Positions 12,455 to 25,396 of a stretch of DNA of 64,000 nucleotides are shown here, one piece after another (the stretch's first letter is position 1; each line of letters begins with the position of its first letter). A model generated the notes under the pieces. It was not told the origin of the DNA. It worked only from the letters and a program-made list of their open reading frames with translations, and searched no databases. The position numbers and the translations under genes are program-made. Source of the DNA: Panulirus ornatus (taxonomy: Eukaryota > Arthropoda > Malacostraca > Decapoda > Palinuridae); assembly GCF_036320965.1 (NCBI RefSeq), contig NC_092235.1, positions 26,263,476 through 26,327,475 of the forward strand. The letters are read 5' to 3'.

Positions 12455-12540
12455 GGTGATTGGCCGGCTCTGGCGCAGTGATTGGTCAGCTGTTGCACCA
12501 CACCCGTGACTTGACCCAGTTGTGCACCGTGGTGATTGGA
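12455..12540 (-). promoter_or_regulatory. Three inverted CCAAT boxes
   Basis: GATTGG words with ATTGG at 12459-12463, 12481-12485 and 12535-12539. Spacing is compatible with a NF-Y type cluster, but no TATA box or exon was recognised next to it. Confidence 0.2.
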
Positions 12541-12700
12541 TAGTTACGAATCGTTGACCATCTGAGTACGAAGAACAAAGGAACCCCCCCACTCCCCCCC
12601 CACACCCCCCCCCACACACGAGCCCCACAGTGCCATCCAGCCCTCGTGGTCACGCAGTTGTTATAGAAACGATCGGTGCTCACAACTCCACCAACGACGT

Positions 12701-12701
12701 C

Positions 12702-12733
<32 letters not shown>

Positions 12734-12736
12734 GAT
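12701..12736. repeat. (TTG)n microsatellite
   Basis: About 11 TTG units; gives poly-Leu or poly-Gln in translation, which is not evidence of a gene. Confidence 0.95.
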
Positions 12737-13878
12737 GATGAAGAGACAGTTGGGCTGTGATCATCTTTCTATGTTGGCAGAGACGTGTGGGAGGTTGGGT
12801 GGGTTGAGGGGCTGGGGGGAGAGTCAAGCCTTGATCACAACCATGTTATTGATGGACATGTTAGGCCATGTCTGGGAATCCATCCCACCTCCTGGCTAGC
12901 CCGGTTGCTAAGACTTCGGGAAGACGCAGGTGGTGCACAGCTGGCCGGCCTTATTGACACCACCTGCGACGCCAGGTGTCATGTGACACACACGACCCAC
13001 CGCACGACACTGGTGTGACACGACTCCTGCCACTTGAGTGGTCTGTAAGTGGAGACAGAAGAAGAGTAAAGTGCGCCCCGTCTTGCTATGGTGAACTTCA
13101 GGAGTTGGTGTGCAGGAACTGAGGAGTCTTCAGTGTGATAGTCAGTGGAACTGAACACTGGGGAAAGCAGTTGAGAAAGTAGTCCCACTGGATTGGATTA
13201 GAAAATGGAGGTGATGAAATATGGGTATAAAGGGATTACTGAGTTGATTGTAAGGCATACAGGGGATGTAGTAGCTGTTGTAGGCGGTGTGTTGAGGGAG
13301 GAGTGTTGGAGGGTGTCGCTGAGGGAGGAGTGTTGGTGGGTTTAGTCAACCCGCGGTGATGGAGGGAGGTAGTGTCGACCTGTGGGTCCTCACAGTTCGT
13401 CTCCAACACCACACACGACAGCCACTCTTGACCTGTTGTTCAACACATGTTCACATTGCTTGACTTGAACCTGTGTCGACGTGTGGGTATACCCGTGAGG
13501 ATATATACTCCTTCATGTCTTGTGATTTGAACATCTGTTGAACTAGAGGGAACTAGTCAGTTGTGTGTGTGGGAGTGCGGAATTTAGAGAGAGAGTGTAT
13601 ATAGAGGAAGGTTTGATAAATTGGCTGATTTAAGTGTATTTGACTAGACATAGATTCGTTAAGGCTTATCACACTTCCTCGTGGTGTTATCACAATGGTT
13701 GTTGGTTTATTAAGAAACATTGTCATGTTTATCAGTGTTTTTGTTCATTAAAAGAAATTGTCTTGTTATCTGAAGGGATGTTGTTTAAGACATTATTTAT
13801 CTTGTGGTTTTAATGTGCTTTGTAGGTCGAGATTGGGCTATCGTGCCCAGCCTTGCTGTTATCATGTTTGCATCAACC
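12737..13878. other. No gene seen
   Basis: Unique-looking sequence; no exon or large repeat recognised. Confidence 0.5.
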
Positions 13879-14003
13879 TGCTGTTATCTTCCTGGGGAGA
13901 AACATGGTAACTGTCAGACACAGTTATCTTCCTGGGGAGAAACATGGTAACTGTCAGACACAGTTATCTTCCCGGGGAGAAACATGATAACTGTCAGACA
14001 CAG
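13879..14003. repeat. 40-bp minisatellite, three copies
   Basis: Units contain AGTTATCTTCCTGGGGAGAA and AACATGGTAACTGTCAGACA with a few substitutions in the last one. Confidence 0.95.
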
Positions 14004-14305
14004 CGGCTGTTATCTGCTCCCTGGAATGTTTGATTAACTTTGTTAATTAATCTTGACCTTTCTTGTATGGTCGTCTCACCCCCCCCCCACCCCATGTTTG
14101 TTAATGAGTGCCTCATTAACGGTGTTTGACTAATTAGAATTCTTGTAGTTTAGTTACGTAACTGCGCATTATGACTGTGTTCAGCGGGATTTTCTTATCC
14201 TACGTATGTGTTGGAGATTCATTGTGGATGATGGACTTGTTTGGGAATGACTACATTCCACTGACGTAGGTCCATTGTGTTAGTGCTGTGCTGGGGCGAA
14301 CACCA

Positions 14306-14522
14306 GGCCACCATGCCCAAGGGTCGTACCGTCGTGCCCAAGGGTCGTACCGTCGTGCTCAATGGGTCCTACCGTCGTGCTCAATGGGTCCTACCGTCGT
14401 GCTCAAGGGGTCTTACCGTCGTGCTCAATGGGTCCTACCGTCGTGCTCAATGGGTCCTACCGTCGTGCTCAGTGGGTCCTACCGTCGTGCTCAAGGGGTC
14501 GTACCTTCGTGCTCAATGGGTC
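14306..14522 (+). mobile_element. 21-bp repeat family, right half
   Basis: About ten sense units of the 21-bp repeat (core CGTACCGTCGTGCTC). The left edge reads CAGGCCACCATGCCCAAGGG, matching the core-arm junction of fuller copies. The left arm is missing. Mobile-element status is inferred from architecture. Confidence 0.5.
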
Positions 14523-15786
14523 ATTCGTAGAATTTTGTATATAGTTGTGTGTAGAAATCTTTACCTTATTACAGTTAATATCGCTTTAGCTTCAAGTTTG
14601 ACATTATTTATCGAAACAGACGATTAATTTCGGTGATGGCATGTGTGAAGGGTACATATGTAGAGGTGGGTGGAGACTTTAAGTACAGAGCAGCGTACAG
14701 TGGGTACAGGACTCTGTCAGACCACAGTTGACCCTAGCTGTTTGCCCGTCACGTGAAGTGAAGAACCACACGTTAGCCACAGTCTCGCGGGTCCGTATGA
14801 GATCACGGTGAAGGAAGTCCGACCTTCAGTACGTGAATGGAACTACTTTTCTCTCTCTCAAGATGAAGGCGAGAGTGACAACCTTAACGCAGGAGAAAAC
14901 CGGGATCCGGGAAGCGGAAAGTGTCAGGTTGTAAACATCATGTTTCTCAGAGATGGTTCGAGGATGAGACGTCTTTGGTGGTGTGCTTTGATCGTATGCC
15001 TGGAGGAAATGATTGTATTACTACGAACGATTATATAGGTACTTGGTTGACCCCCGTCTCTCCGTCCTAGTTTGATAATGTTTGAAGACCCTCCAGAGGG
15101 GCCGAAGCCAAACCCACCATAATAGAGTACAGTTGTTGACCTTCATATGTATATATAAATAAACAGGTGTGTATCGTCAGAGTAATCTATACACACACGT
15201 GACTCGACATATCCCTGTGTTTTGCGTCCCCAGCTGTGTGGGCGGCGGGGAGCGGGGTCGGCAGACGGGACTGGAACAATTGTGGACTGACACCAGTGTG
15301 ATGGTTCCTGGATGTTGTTATGTGTTACCTGTGGTATATAACATGGGTCGCTCACGGTAGCATCTGGCTTGCCTGGAAGCTGGTGAAAGCTGTGTGCGGG
15401 TCCCCCCTGTTGTCCTGACTGCTGACACAAGTCACTGGTTAAGCTGAAAGACTGACTGACTTATAAGCTTAGAGACTGGAATGGCAAGGCTAAGCTTAGA
15501 CAATGGAATGACTCAAGTAAGGTCAGAAGAGGGGACTGGCTGGGGTAAGCTTGAAGAATGGAGTGGTTAGCAGGTAAGCTTAAAAGAGAAGGGTGCCTTT
15601 TAAAGGTAAGCTTAGAAATGGGACGAGTGGTTTAAGCTTACGGGCTTAAGTAACTTGTAGAGTAAGCTTGTGGGATTAGCGGTAAGGGAGACGACTGTGT
15701 TTTGGTTAAGCTTTTTAGTGTTCTGCTCTGGAACTGAGGTGGGGGAGGAGGGGTTGTCGTGTGTCAAACTCCCTCGTGTGTCTGCT

Positions 15787-15789
<3 letters not shown>
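14523..15789. other. No gene seen; degenerate TAAGCTTA region
   Basis: From about 15440 to 15720, GTAAGCTTA-like words recur roughly every 30-45 bases, suggesting a decayed tandem repeat. The remainder is unique. Confidence 0.45.

Positions 15790-15848
<59 letters not shown>
15790..15848. repeat. (AG)n microsatellite
   Basis: About 29 AG units. Confidence 0.97.
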
Positions 15849-15851
<3 letters not shown>

Positions 15852-17615
15852 GGGTTAACACCTTAATTTCCATTGCCCAATATCGACCAGTGGGGCGTAA
15901 CCCCGTCACAGGTTGTGGGGCGAGACAGGAGAGCCGCCGCCTCTCCTCCTGTATTATAGATTCAGACTCGTCCAGTTTTCGTAAACACAAACAGCTCACC
16001 ACACTGCCTGCACTGTATCGTTCTAATCGCCTTGTCAAACTGTATGATTGCTGGGACGACAGGTTACCGTACAACCACGAGTGTTGTGAACAGACCGACA
16101 TACCAGCAGAGGGGTTGTTAATGGTGGTTATGACGCTGTAGAAAAAAAAAGAAATGTTTTTGAGGGCAGGAAAGTTACATTGGTGGCTTGGCAGCGGCGT
16201 CCGGGAAGTTCAAAATCTCCCCTGACAGTCTGTGAGCCGGAGAGATGTGGTGTTGTAGACTCACAACACGAGGTTGTGTGTTGTGGTGTGACCTCACGAC
16301 AATGGACACGGGGTTGGGTACACGTCACGGGGGTCGCGGAGGAGTGAACAATGCAGGCCGCGTCGTGTAACAAGCTGGTGAACCACGCAGCACTGCAGCC
16401 AGGAATTACTGCAGTCTCTCTCCCCCCCCCCCCCCCCCCCCAGGGCCTCTGGTACGGGCTAATAATAATACACAGTTTGCCCGGCCGGCCGGGTTCCCCC
16501 CTCCACTGTATCTGCCGATATTTATGGGGTCGACGTGTCGTGGTTTATGGCACGGACCAACTCTGATAGACAAGGGTCCTTTTGCCCACGGACCACGCCC
16601 GGCACTAGGGATAGACCCAACCGTTAAGGGATAGATCCATAAGGGATAGACCCACACGGGTCTTAACGGTGGGAAGGATTGGACGTGCTTGCGATGGTCG
16701 GGTGAGTGTATACATATGTCTGTCTGTCTGTTTAGAGAGTGATTTGAATCATGTTTATTCATTAGACTTGAAAATTTCATGATTGTCGAGGTTCTTGGCT
16801 TCCATATCACCATGGGAGAGGCTATGTTGTCATGTCTAAGATAACAATAGACAGTGATTGTGACCTCTGGGTCGAAGGTTGACGTATCGCTCTCATCAAA
16901 CCGATAAACCGACCTTTTGCTTCGATTGTACATACCCATGTCAGACGGGGAGATGGTAAGATGGCTTGCAATATGATTATTATACATCCCATCCTCAACC
17001 GTTCGTTACGCAGTATTTTTCCTCAAGCCAAATATGAAGGCGGATCCAGTCTTGTTTACGCTTTCCGAATTAATTATTGTAGTAACTTGATAAGCGAGAG
17101 TAGACGATATACCAGCTGTGTGAGGGGAGGGGAGGGGGAGGTACAGACGGGCCGTCGCCTCATACCATAACACACATGTTTCCTCTTGCACAATTTACTC
17201 CTCATAGATCTAACTTATCGTAATACTGTCCCTTGTATAATTAGATAAACGTTTTATGTGAGTATACGATGCAGATGAGCGGTATACCGCACTGGTATAA
17301 CGGGTGAGGTTAGATCAGAAAACCTCCCGAGGATCGAAAGTTGAATAAATTACGCGAGCTGGCAACTCGTAACGGTGGTGCATCGGTGCATTCTGGAGGG
17401 CGCCGCCGCCGACGCCGCGGTAACTTGACCCTTCGGCGTGGGAAGCCGAGTGACGGTTTTTCCCCCTCCCCCACATCGTTAGCGGACGTCTGAGGGGCGA
17501 GGGTAGTACCAGATGATTGTCAGCCTTTTGACCATGGACCGTACGGTCGAAGACCACACTGTGGCCGTTGTAAGTAGTGCAGTGGTGTAAAGGAGGTGGA
17601 TTTTGGGAGACCCCT

Positions 17616-17617
<2 letters not shown>
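15849..17617. other. No gene seen
   Basis: A frame of about 90 codons without stops follows the AG run but shows no known domain. A poly-C run lies near 16423-16441 and GGGATAGA words recur near 16608-16650. A CpG-rich patch (GCCGCCGCCGACGCCGCGG) lies near 17402-17420. Confidence 0.45.

Positions 17618-17697
<80 letters not shown>
17618..17697. repeat. (CT)n microsatellite
   Basis: About 40 CT units. Confidence 0.97.
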
Positions 17698-17699
<2 letters not shown>

Positions 17700-18344
17700 G
17701 GAAAAGCGCGCGTGCGTAGCGGAGAGACAGACTGATTACACAGGCACGAACACCCGCCATTGTGACCCTCAGAGGGAAAGAGTTACGTTACCAGATGTAA
17801 CGCCGTACTTAGCGCGGTGTGTCACAACGGATGTCTCCCCCCACGTGATAAGAAACCGGATATCCCATAACGTTATTCCCTGCAAGAATCACGCACACCA
17901 GATAACGAATCCGGTGACATTTGCGAAGTTACGTGGACTTATATTTCGAATGCAGAGAGCGAATGAAGATAAGTCTGGCATTGGGTTAGCGGGCGTTGTA
18001 TTGATAAACTGGATCGTTAATGTTAATTATGAGTTAATTTGTGGTGAATGTAACCATGATTGATCGAGGCAGGGGGTCTGGGGGGGTTCAGTGGTGTGGA
18101 TCAAGGGGCTAAAAATAAAGGTACGGGAGATAAATTGGGAGATTAATGGGATGAGATATAATGGTTGCATCTGTCTCTCCCTCTCCACTACCGCCGGGTT
18201 ATCAGAGCGCATTTGAGTCTGCACTACGTTGGCTGTCAAGATCCCCTCCTTGGCCGGCCCGGGATGCTGTCGCTTCTCTCAAGGCAGACATACTGATACG
18301 GGTATTCACTTAACACTGTCTCCATCACACACACTGACGTAATT
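17698..18344. other. No gene seen; one open frame
   Basis: The + frame reading through the CT run stays open to 18063 (about 120 codons beyond the repeat). No motif was recognised and there is no plausible start outside the repeat, so it is not called as a gene. Confidence 0.4.
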
Positions 18345-18490
18345 AATTTTTCCATTTTTAAATTTTAGATTTTTTTAATTTTTTAAATTTTACATTTTTT
18401 ATTTTTTATTTTAGATTTTTTTTATTTTTTCTTAGATTATAGTTTTTGAATTTTTTATATTTTAGATTTTTTTTATTTTATTTTTTTGAG
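18345..18490. repeat. T-rich degenerate repeat
   Basis: Recurring TTTTAGATTTTTT words within an almost pure A/T stretch. Confidence 0.8.
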
Positions 18491-19844
<1,354 letters not shown>

Positions 19845-20230
19845 CTAGTAGCACAGGTTGGTAGTGCAAGGTATAATTATTATCATGATTATCATAGATT
19901 ATCATTTAGTAATAACTTCACTGATTACACCAGGTCGGTTGAAATGTTTAAGCACGTGGGAACCAGTGAAGCAGCTCTAGTCAGCGCTGTCATTAATTAT
20001 TACTAATTACCCATTTGATTACCCTTGACATATTAATTTCTTTTTCCGTCTCGTAGGGCATTCCTAATTATAAGTAATTAACCCCCCCTCCCTCTAATTA
20101 CATGACAGATCATATCATGCCCCGCGCTTGCCCTCTACCTGTAATTAAGCCAGTGTAGGGTTTCTTGATGAAGGCCAATCGTACTTTCCCCCTTAATTGT
20201 AGGTGACTAATGAGCGATTGTCGTTTGCAG

Positions 20231-20308
20231 GCAGAATTATGTGTCTGTGTGAGTGTTGAGGCGCGATCATCCCCCGCTGTGTGAGCCACCTCAGTACACC
20301 CCATCGCG
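20231..20308 (+). other. Possible 5' UTR part of coding exon
   Basis: A candidate splice acceptor (GTCGTTTGCAG, ending at 20230) precedes this stretch, which leads to the ATG at 20309. If used, the gene has at least one upstream non-coding exon. The alternative is that transcription starts nearby. Confidence 0.4.
20239..20259 (+). promoter_or_regulatory. Short upstream ORF (6 codons)
   Basis: An ATG at 20239 opens a six-codon frame that stops at 20257-20259, 49 bases before the main ATG. It lies in transcript only if the acceptor at 20230 or an upstream start is used. Such uORFs can lower translation of the main frame. Confidence 0.3.
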
Positions 20309-20650
20309 ATGGCCTGTCATCATCCCATCGCCACCGTAGTCTCTCTTCTGGCCGTCCTCGGTCTCGCGGCTCGGGCCGGCCTCGCGCAACACCTCGAGAA
20401 CGACATGCAGTCGCTCCTCCACGACCAGGATGTCAACCAGGGGGCGACACCGGTCGTGGAGGACGACCTGGAGGTCGAGGTCATGTATCTGCCGGAGCCC
20501 GAGGAGAAGTCGTCCTCGGCGGCCTCGTCCTCGAGCTCCGAGGGCGTGAGGAGACTGTGGGGGGTCGCGGACACCGATGCCAAGATCGGGAGAATCTTCT
20601 CCTACCCGATACCAGCCGATGCCTTCGAGGGCGACATCCTCCGATATCAG
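20309..20650 (+). CDS. Dg: Dystroglycan-like, first coding exon
   Basis: Partial gene: 114 codons, from an ATG in good context (G at -3, G at +4) to a splice donor CAG|GTAAGG at 20650/20651, phase 0. Residues 7-25 are hydrophobic and residues 24-27 (GLA-Q) give a plausible signal cleavage after residue 26. Residues 51-66 are acidic, and residues 68-77 are a Ser/Ala run. From residue 82 the chain matches the start of the dystroglycan-type cadherin-like domain: LWGVADTDAKIGRIF, then IP-x-D and GDI near 101-110. Dystroglycan is the secreted and membrane-bound receptor that links extracellular matrix laminin to dystrophin and the cytoskeleton. As I recall, the vertebrate gene also has a large intron close to this point in the domain. 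The laminin-binding mucin region, beta subunit and membrane segment would lie in exons not seen here. Another secreted protein with this domain start is the main alternative. Confidence 0.75.
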
Positions 20651-20709
20651 GTAAGGCCGATGCTGACCCCTTGAGGTCAAGACTCTCTTTCTCTCTTTTG
20701 TCATGCATA

Positions 20710-20771
20710 AGGTCAAAGGTCACACGTTAAAGATGAAGGGCTGCAGGTTAAAGAGTGAAGGGTCAAAGGTC
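20710..20771 (+). promoter_or_regulatory. Two DR1-type nuclear receptor motifs
   Basis: AGGTCAAAGGTCA at 20710-20722 is a perfect direct repeat with one-base spacing, and GGGTCAAAGGTCA at 20759-20771 differs at one position. DR1 is bound by RXR/USP, HNF4 and related receptors. They lie 60-120 bases into the intron; function here is not shown. Confidence 0.35.
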
Positions 20772-20898
20772 ACAGGCAGGCAGTAAAGGGTAAGAATAAA
20801 GGGGGTTGGAAACTATAGGGAGAGGGGGGGATCAGGTGTGATGCCGCGTGACATTTTGCAGTTGTACATTGAGCAGGTGGTGGTACGTGCCCCGCCTC

Positions 20899-20934
20899 CC
20901 CCCCCCCCCCCACACACACACACACACACACACA
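20899..20934. repeat. Poly-C and (CA)n tract
   Basis: A C run leads directly into a CA run; matched in copy 2 at about 23747-23788. Confidence 0.9.
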
Positions 20935-21549
20935 CCCCTGACCCTGAGAGACAAGTATGACCCCGTGGGAGCCACCGGTGCTCTGTACCCCCATGGTAAC
21001 TTCCTTGCGGAGGGAGGGAGGTTGGAGCCCAGGCCTGGTGAGGGTATATTGGGTTTTAGGGCACGTGTGACCTGGCGGGGTCACGTGGTGTGGAGGCAGC
21101 CTTGGTGGTCAAGGATTGGCTGTAGGGGCTGCAGTGTAGCCAACGGCAAGAGGAGAGGTGGTTGGCAACGCTGGTACAGGAAGGGAAAGCCCCCGTGTCT
21201 TGTTAACTGGGCTGTTAACCTTTCACCCTTGACCTCGCCTGACCTGAGCCAGGTGCCTGACCTAATATCCCCACCGCACGACTCTCATGGGGTAATTACA
21301 TGAGTGATTAAGGATTACCTGTATGTTGAAGTGGCGTTTGATATTAGCTGTAGTGTGTGTGTGTGTGTGTGTGACCACATCATGTTAGGTCATCGATTAT
21401 CATACGTTGGTGACGTCATTCCCTCGCCACCATCTGCCGGGACCCGCCATGACCATCTGTGGCCAGATTGGGGTGGGTGGTCCCCCTCCTCCCCACCACC
21501 TGACCGTGAACCAAGACGTATAAAGACACCAGCTGCTTCCCCCTGGGTG

Positions 21550-21775
21550 GTGGAGTGTTGGTGAGGGCTGTGTTGGAGGAGGAGCAGTGGTGGTGAGGGC
21601 TGTGTTGGAGGAGGAGCAGTGTTGGTGAGGGCTGTGTTGGAGGAGGAGCAGTGGTGGTGAGGGGTGTGTTGGAGGAGGAGCAGTGGTGGTGGAGCGCTGA
21701 TGAGGTGTGTGATGGAGGAGGAGCAGTGTTGGTGAGGGGTATGATGGAGGAGGGGGCAGTGGTGGTGGAGTGTTG
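21550..21775. repeat. 32-bp minisatellite, about 7 units
   Basis: Units share GGGCTGTGTTGGAGGAGGAG and CAGTGKTGGTGA; later units are degenerate. The second copy of the block has a different arrangement (24415-24668). Confidence 0.9.
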
Positions 21776-21834
21776 GTGTGAGGAAGGTGATGACTAGTGT
21801 TGGAGAGGAATTGATCCCGAGTTACTGGTAGGGA

Positions 21835-21837
<3 letters not shown>

Positions 21838-21908
<71 letters not shown>
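21838..21908. repeat. (CT)n microsatellite
   Basis: About 35 CT units, ending in CCCACAG, which looks like a splice acceptor but continues into an immediate TAA in the frame needed. Confidence 0.95.
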
Positions 21909-21910
<2 letters not shown>

Positions 21911-22453
21911 ACAGTAATTCCTGTGGGCCGCGCAGCAAGACAAGGCGAAGCTCTTCAGCTGGGTCGAGACGTGAGCTAGCTAGCTGGAGCGGCCGCCCTA
22001 AAGCTGTCCTGTCTGTTGTGTGTGGGGGATGCAGGGGGGTCCAGGTGTGTGTGTGTGTGTGTGTAGGGGGAGGGATGATGAGGGTTGTGGGCCCAGGTGG
22101 AGGGGTCGTGGGTTGTAGCAGGCGCGTGACGTAGCGGGTTGTGGTGGGCGCAGGAGGGACCTGGTTGTGGATGGTCGGTCGGTTGTGTGTGGGGGTTGTG
22201 GGGTGAGGATGTTCCTCTGGTGACGTGACGACCCCCACACACACACCCCTCACCCCCACACCAATCAGCCAGCCTCCCCAGCCTGATAACACCTGAAAAG
22301 CTTGACCCCACACACACACACACACACAGCTTATCTTGGCTGGAAAAACGCCAGCTTGTGGTTAGGTTAGGTTATCGAGGAGGGAGGGAGGGTGGGTGAG
22401 ATTGGAGTTAGCAGTTATGGAGACAAGCCAAGACCAGAGAGTTTGTCTTTCAA

Positions 22454-22500
22454 CACACACACACACACACACAACACACACACACACACACACACACACT
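22454..22500. repeat. (CA)n microsatellite
   Basis: CA run with one interruption. Confidence 0.95.
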
Positions 22501-22620
22501 AACATCTCCTGACTCAGCCACTTAAATCACTGCTCCTGGAAACGACCAGTTCTCTGATGATGACCATTTAGAAGAAGAAAAAATGCTCGAAAATATATAA
22601 AAAGTTTTAAGGAAGCCAGA

Positions 22621-22634
22621 ATATATATATATAT

Positions 22635-22665
<31 letters not shown>

Positions 22666-22688
22666 ATATATTATATATATATATATTT
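22621..22688. repeat. (AT)n junction array
   Basis: Interrupted AT array between the two block copies; it takes the place of the longer array at 19739-19842. Confidence 0.95.
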
Positions 22689-23159
22689 CTAGTAGCACAG
22701 GTTGGTAGTGCAGGTATAATTATTATCATGATTATCATAGATTATCATTTAGTAATAACTTCACTGATTACACCAGGGTCGTTGATATGTTTAAGCACGT
22801 GGGAACCAGTGAAGCAGCTCTAGTCAGCGCTGTCATTAATTTTATTTTCTAATTACCCCATGATTACCCGTGGACATGTAATTTCTTTTTCCGTCTCGTA
22901 GAGGCACATTTTCTATTTTTAAATAATTACCCCCCCTCCCTCTAATTACATGACAGATCATATCATGCCCCGCGCTTGCCCTCTACCTGTAATTAAGCCA
23001 GTGTAGGGTTTCTTGATGAAGGCCAATCGTACTTTCCCCTTATACTGTAGCGTGACTAATGTAAGCGTTGTCTGTTTGCAGGCAGAATTATGTGTCTGTG
23101 TGAGTGTTGAGGCGCGATCATCCCCCGCTGTGTGAGCCACCTCAGTACACCCCATCGCG

Positions 23160-23499
23160 ATGGCCTGTCTCATCCCATCGCCACCGTAGTCTCTCTTCTG
23201 GCCGTCCTCGGTCTCGCGGCTCGGGCCGGCCTCGCGCAACACCTCGAGAACGACATGCAGTCGCTCCTCCACGACCAGGATGTCAACCAGGGGGCGACAC
23301 CGGTCGTGGAGGACGACCTGGAGGTCGAGGTCATGTATCTGCCGGAGCCCGAGGAGAAGTCGTCCTCGGCGGCCTCGTCCTCGAGCTCCGAGGGCGTGAG
23401 GAGACTGTGGGGGGGTCGCGGACACCGATGCCAAGATCGGGAGAATCTTCTCCTACCGATACCAGCCGATGCCTTCGAGGGCGACATCCTCCGATATAG
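23160..23499 (+). pseudogene. Frameshifted copy of dystroglycan-like exon
   Basis: Same exon as 20309-20650 but 340 rather than 342 bases. A base is lost after the fourth codon, one G is gained in the G run near 23408, and bases are lost near 23456 and just before the donor (TATAG|GTAAGG). The frame is therefore broken from codon 4. Either a dead duplicate or, more likely, an error-rich assembly copy. Confidence 0.8.
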
Positions 23500-24414
23500 G
23501 TAAGGCCGATGCTGACCCCTTGAGGTCAAGACTCTCTTTCTCTCTTTTGTCATGCATAAGGTCAAAGGGACACGTTAAAGATGAAGGGCTGCAGGTTAAA
23601 GAGTGAAGGGTCAAAGGTCACAGGCAGGCAGTAAAGGGTAAGGATAAAGGGGGTTGGAAACTATAGGGAGAGGGGGGGATCAGGTGTGATGCCGCGTGAC
23701 ATTTTGCAGTTGTACATTGAGCAGGTGGTGGTACGTGCCCCGCCTCCCCCCCCCCCCCCCAACACACACACACACACACACACACACCCCTGACCCTGAG
23801 AGACAAGTATGACCCCGTGGGAGCCACGGTGCTCTGTACCTCCCCATAGGTAACTTCTGGAGGAGGGAGGGAGGTTGGAGCCCAGGCCTGGTGAGGGTAT
23901 ATTGGGTTTTAGGGCACGTGTGACCTGGCGGGTCACGTGGTGTGGAGGCAGCCTTGGTGGTCCAAGGATTGGCTGTAGGGGCTCTGCTTCAGTGTAGCAA
24001 CGGCAAGAGGAGAGGTGGTTGGCAACGCTGGTACAGGAAGGGAAAGCCCCCGTGTCTTGTTAACTGGGCTGTTAACCTTCACCCTTGACCTCGCCTGACC
24101 TGAGCCAGTGCCTGACCTAATATCCCCACCGCACGACTCTCATGGGGTAATTACATGAGTGATTAAGGATTACCTGTATGTTGAAGTGGCGTTTGATATT
24201 AGCTGTAGTGTGTGTGTGTGTGTTGTGTGTGTGTGTGTGACCACATCATGTTAGGTCATCGATTATCATACGTTGGTGACGTCATTCCCTCGCCACCATC
24301 ATGCCGGGACCCGCCATGACCATCTGTGGCCAGATTGGGTGGGTGGTCCCCCTCCTCCCCACCACCTGACCGTGAACCAAGACGTATAAAGACACCAGCT
24401 GCTTCCCCCTGGGT

Positions 24415-24668
24415 TGGTTGGAGTTGTTGTGTTGAGGGCTGTGTTGGAGGAGGAGCAGTGGTGGTGAGGGCTGTGTTGGAGGAGGAGCAGTGGTGGTGAG
24501 GGCTGTGTTGGAGGAGGAGCAGTGGTGGTGAGGGCTGTGTTGGAGGAGGAGCAGTGGTGGTGAGGGCTGTGTTGGAGGAGGAGCAGTGTTGGTGAGGGTG
24601 TGTTGGAGGAGGAGCAGTGTTGGTGAGGGGTATGATGGAGGAGGGGGCAGTGGTGGTGGAGTGTTGGT
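24415..24668. repeat. 32-bp minisatellite in copy 2
   Basis: Same unit as at 21550-21775, but with more of the GTGGTGGTGAGGGCTGTG type and fewer degenerate ones, so array structure differs between the two copies. Confidence 0.9.
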
Positions 24669-24725
24669 GTGAGGAAGGTGATGACTAGTGTTGGAGAGGA
24701 ATTGATCCCGAGTTACTGGTAGGGA

Positions 24726-24730
<5 letters not shown>

Positions 24731-24801
<71 letters not shown>

Positions 24802-24809
24802 TCTCTCTC
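24731..24809. repeat. Interrupted (CT)n
   Basis: CT run broken by TT and AT interruptions not present in copy 1. Confidence 0.95.
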
Positions 24810-25343
24810 CCACAGTAATTCCTGTGGGCCGCGCAGCAAGACAAGGCGAAGCTCTTCAGCTGGGTCGAGACGTGAGCTAGCTAGCTGGAGCGGCCGCCCT
24901 AAAGCTGTCCTGTCTGTTGTGTGTGGGGATGCAGGGGGGTCCAGGTGTGTGTGTGTGTGTGTAGTGGGGAGGGCTTGATGAGGGTTGTGGGCCCAGGTGG
25001 AGGGGTCGTGGGTTGTAGCAGGCGCGTGACGTAGCGGGGTTGTGGTGGCGCAGGAGGGACCTGGTTGTGGATGGTCGGTCGGTTGTGTGTGGGGTTGTGG
25101 GGTGAGGATGTTCCTCTGGTGACGTGACGACCCCCACACACACACCCCTCACCCCCACACCAATCAGCCAGCCTCCCCAGCCTGATAACACCTGAAAAGC
25201 TTGACCCCACACACACACACACAGCTTATCTTGGCTGGAAAAACGCCAGCTTGTGGTTAGGTTAGGTTATCGAGGAGGAGGGAGGGTGGGTGAGATTGGA
25301 GTTAGCAGTTATGGAGACAAGCCAAACCAGTGAGTTTGTCTTT

Positions 25344-25354
25344 CACACACACAC

Positions 25355-25393
<39 letters not shown>
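25344..25393. repeat. (CA)n microsatellite
   Basis: CA run with one interruption. Confidence 0.95.

Positions 25394-25396
<3 letters not shown>

Noticed and set aside
17596..18063. 155-codon + frame following a CT tract
   Set aside because: The start lies in or before the microsatellite and the 120 non-repeat residues show no known motif.
21909..21970. Possible second dystroglycan exon after the CT tract and CCCACAG
   Set aside because: The phase-0 frame needed after the first exon starts with TAA, and other frames show no dystroglycan-like residues.
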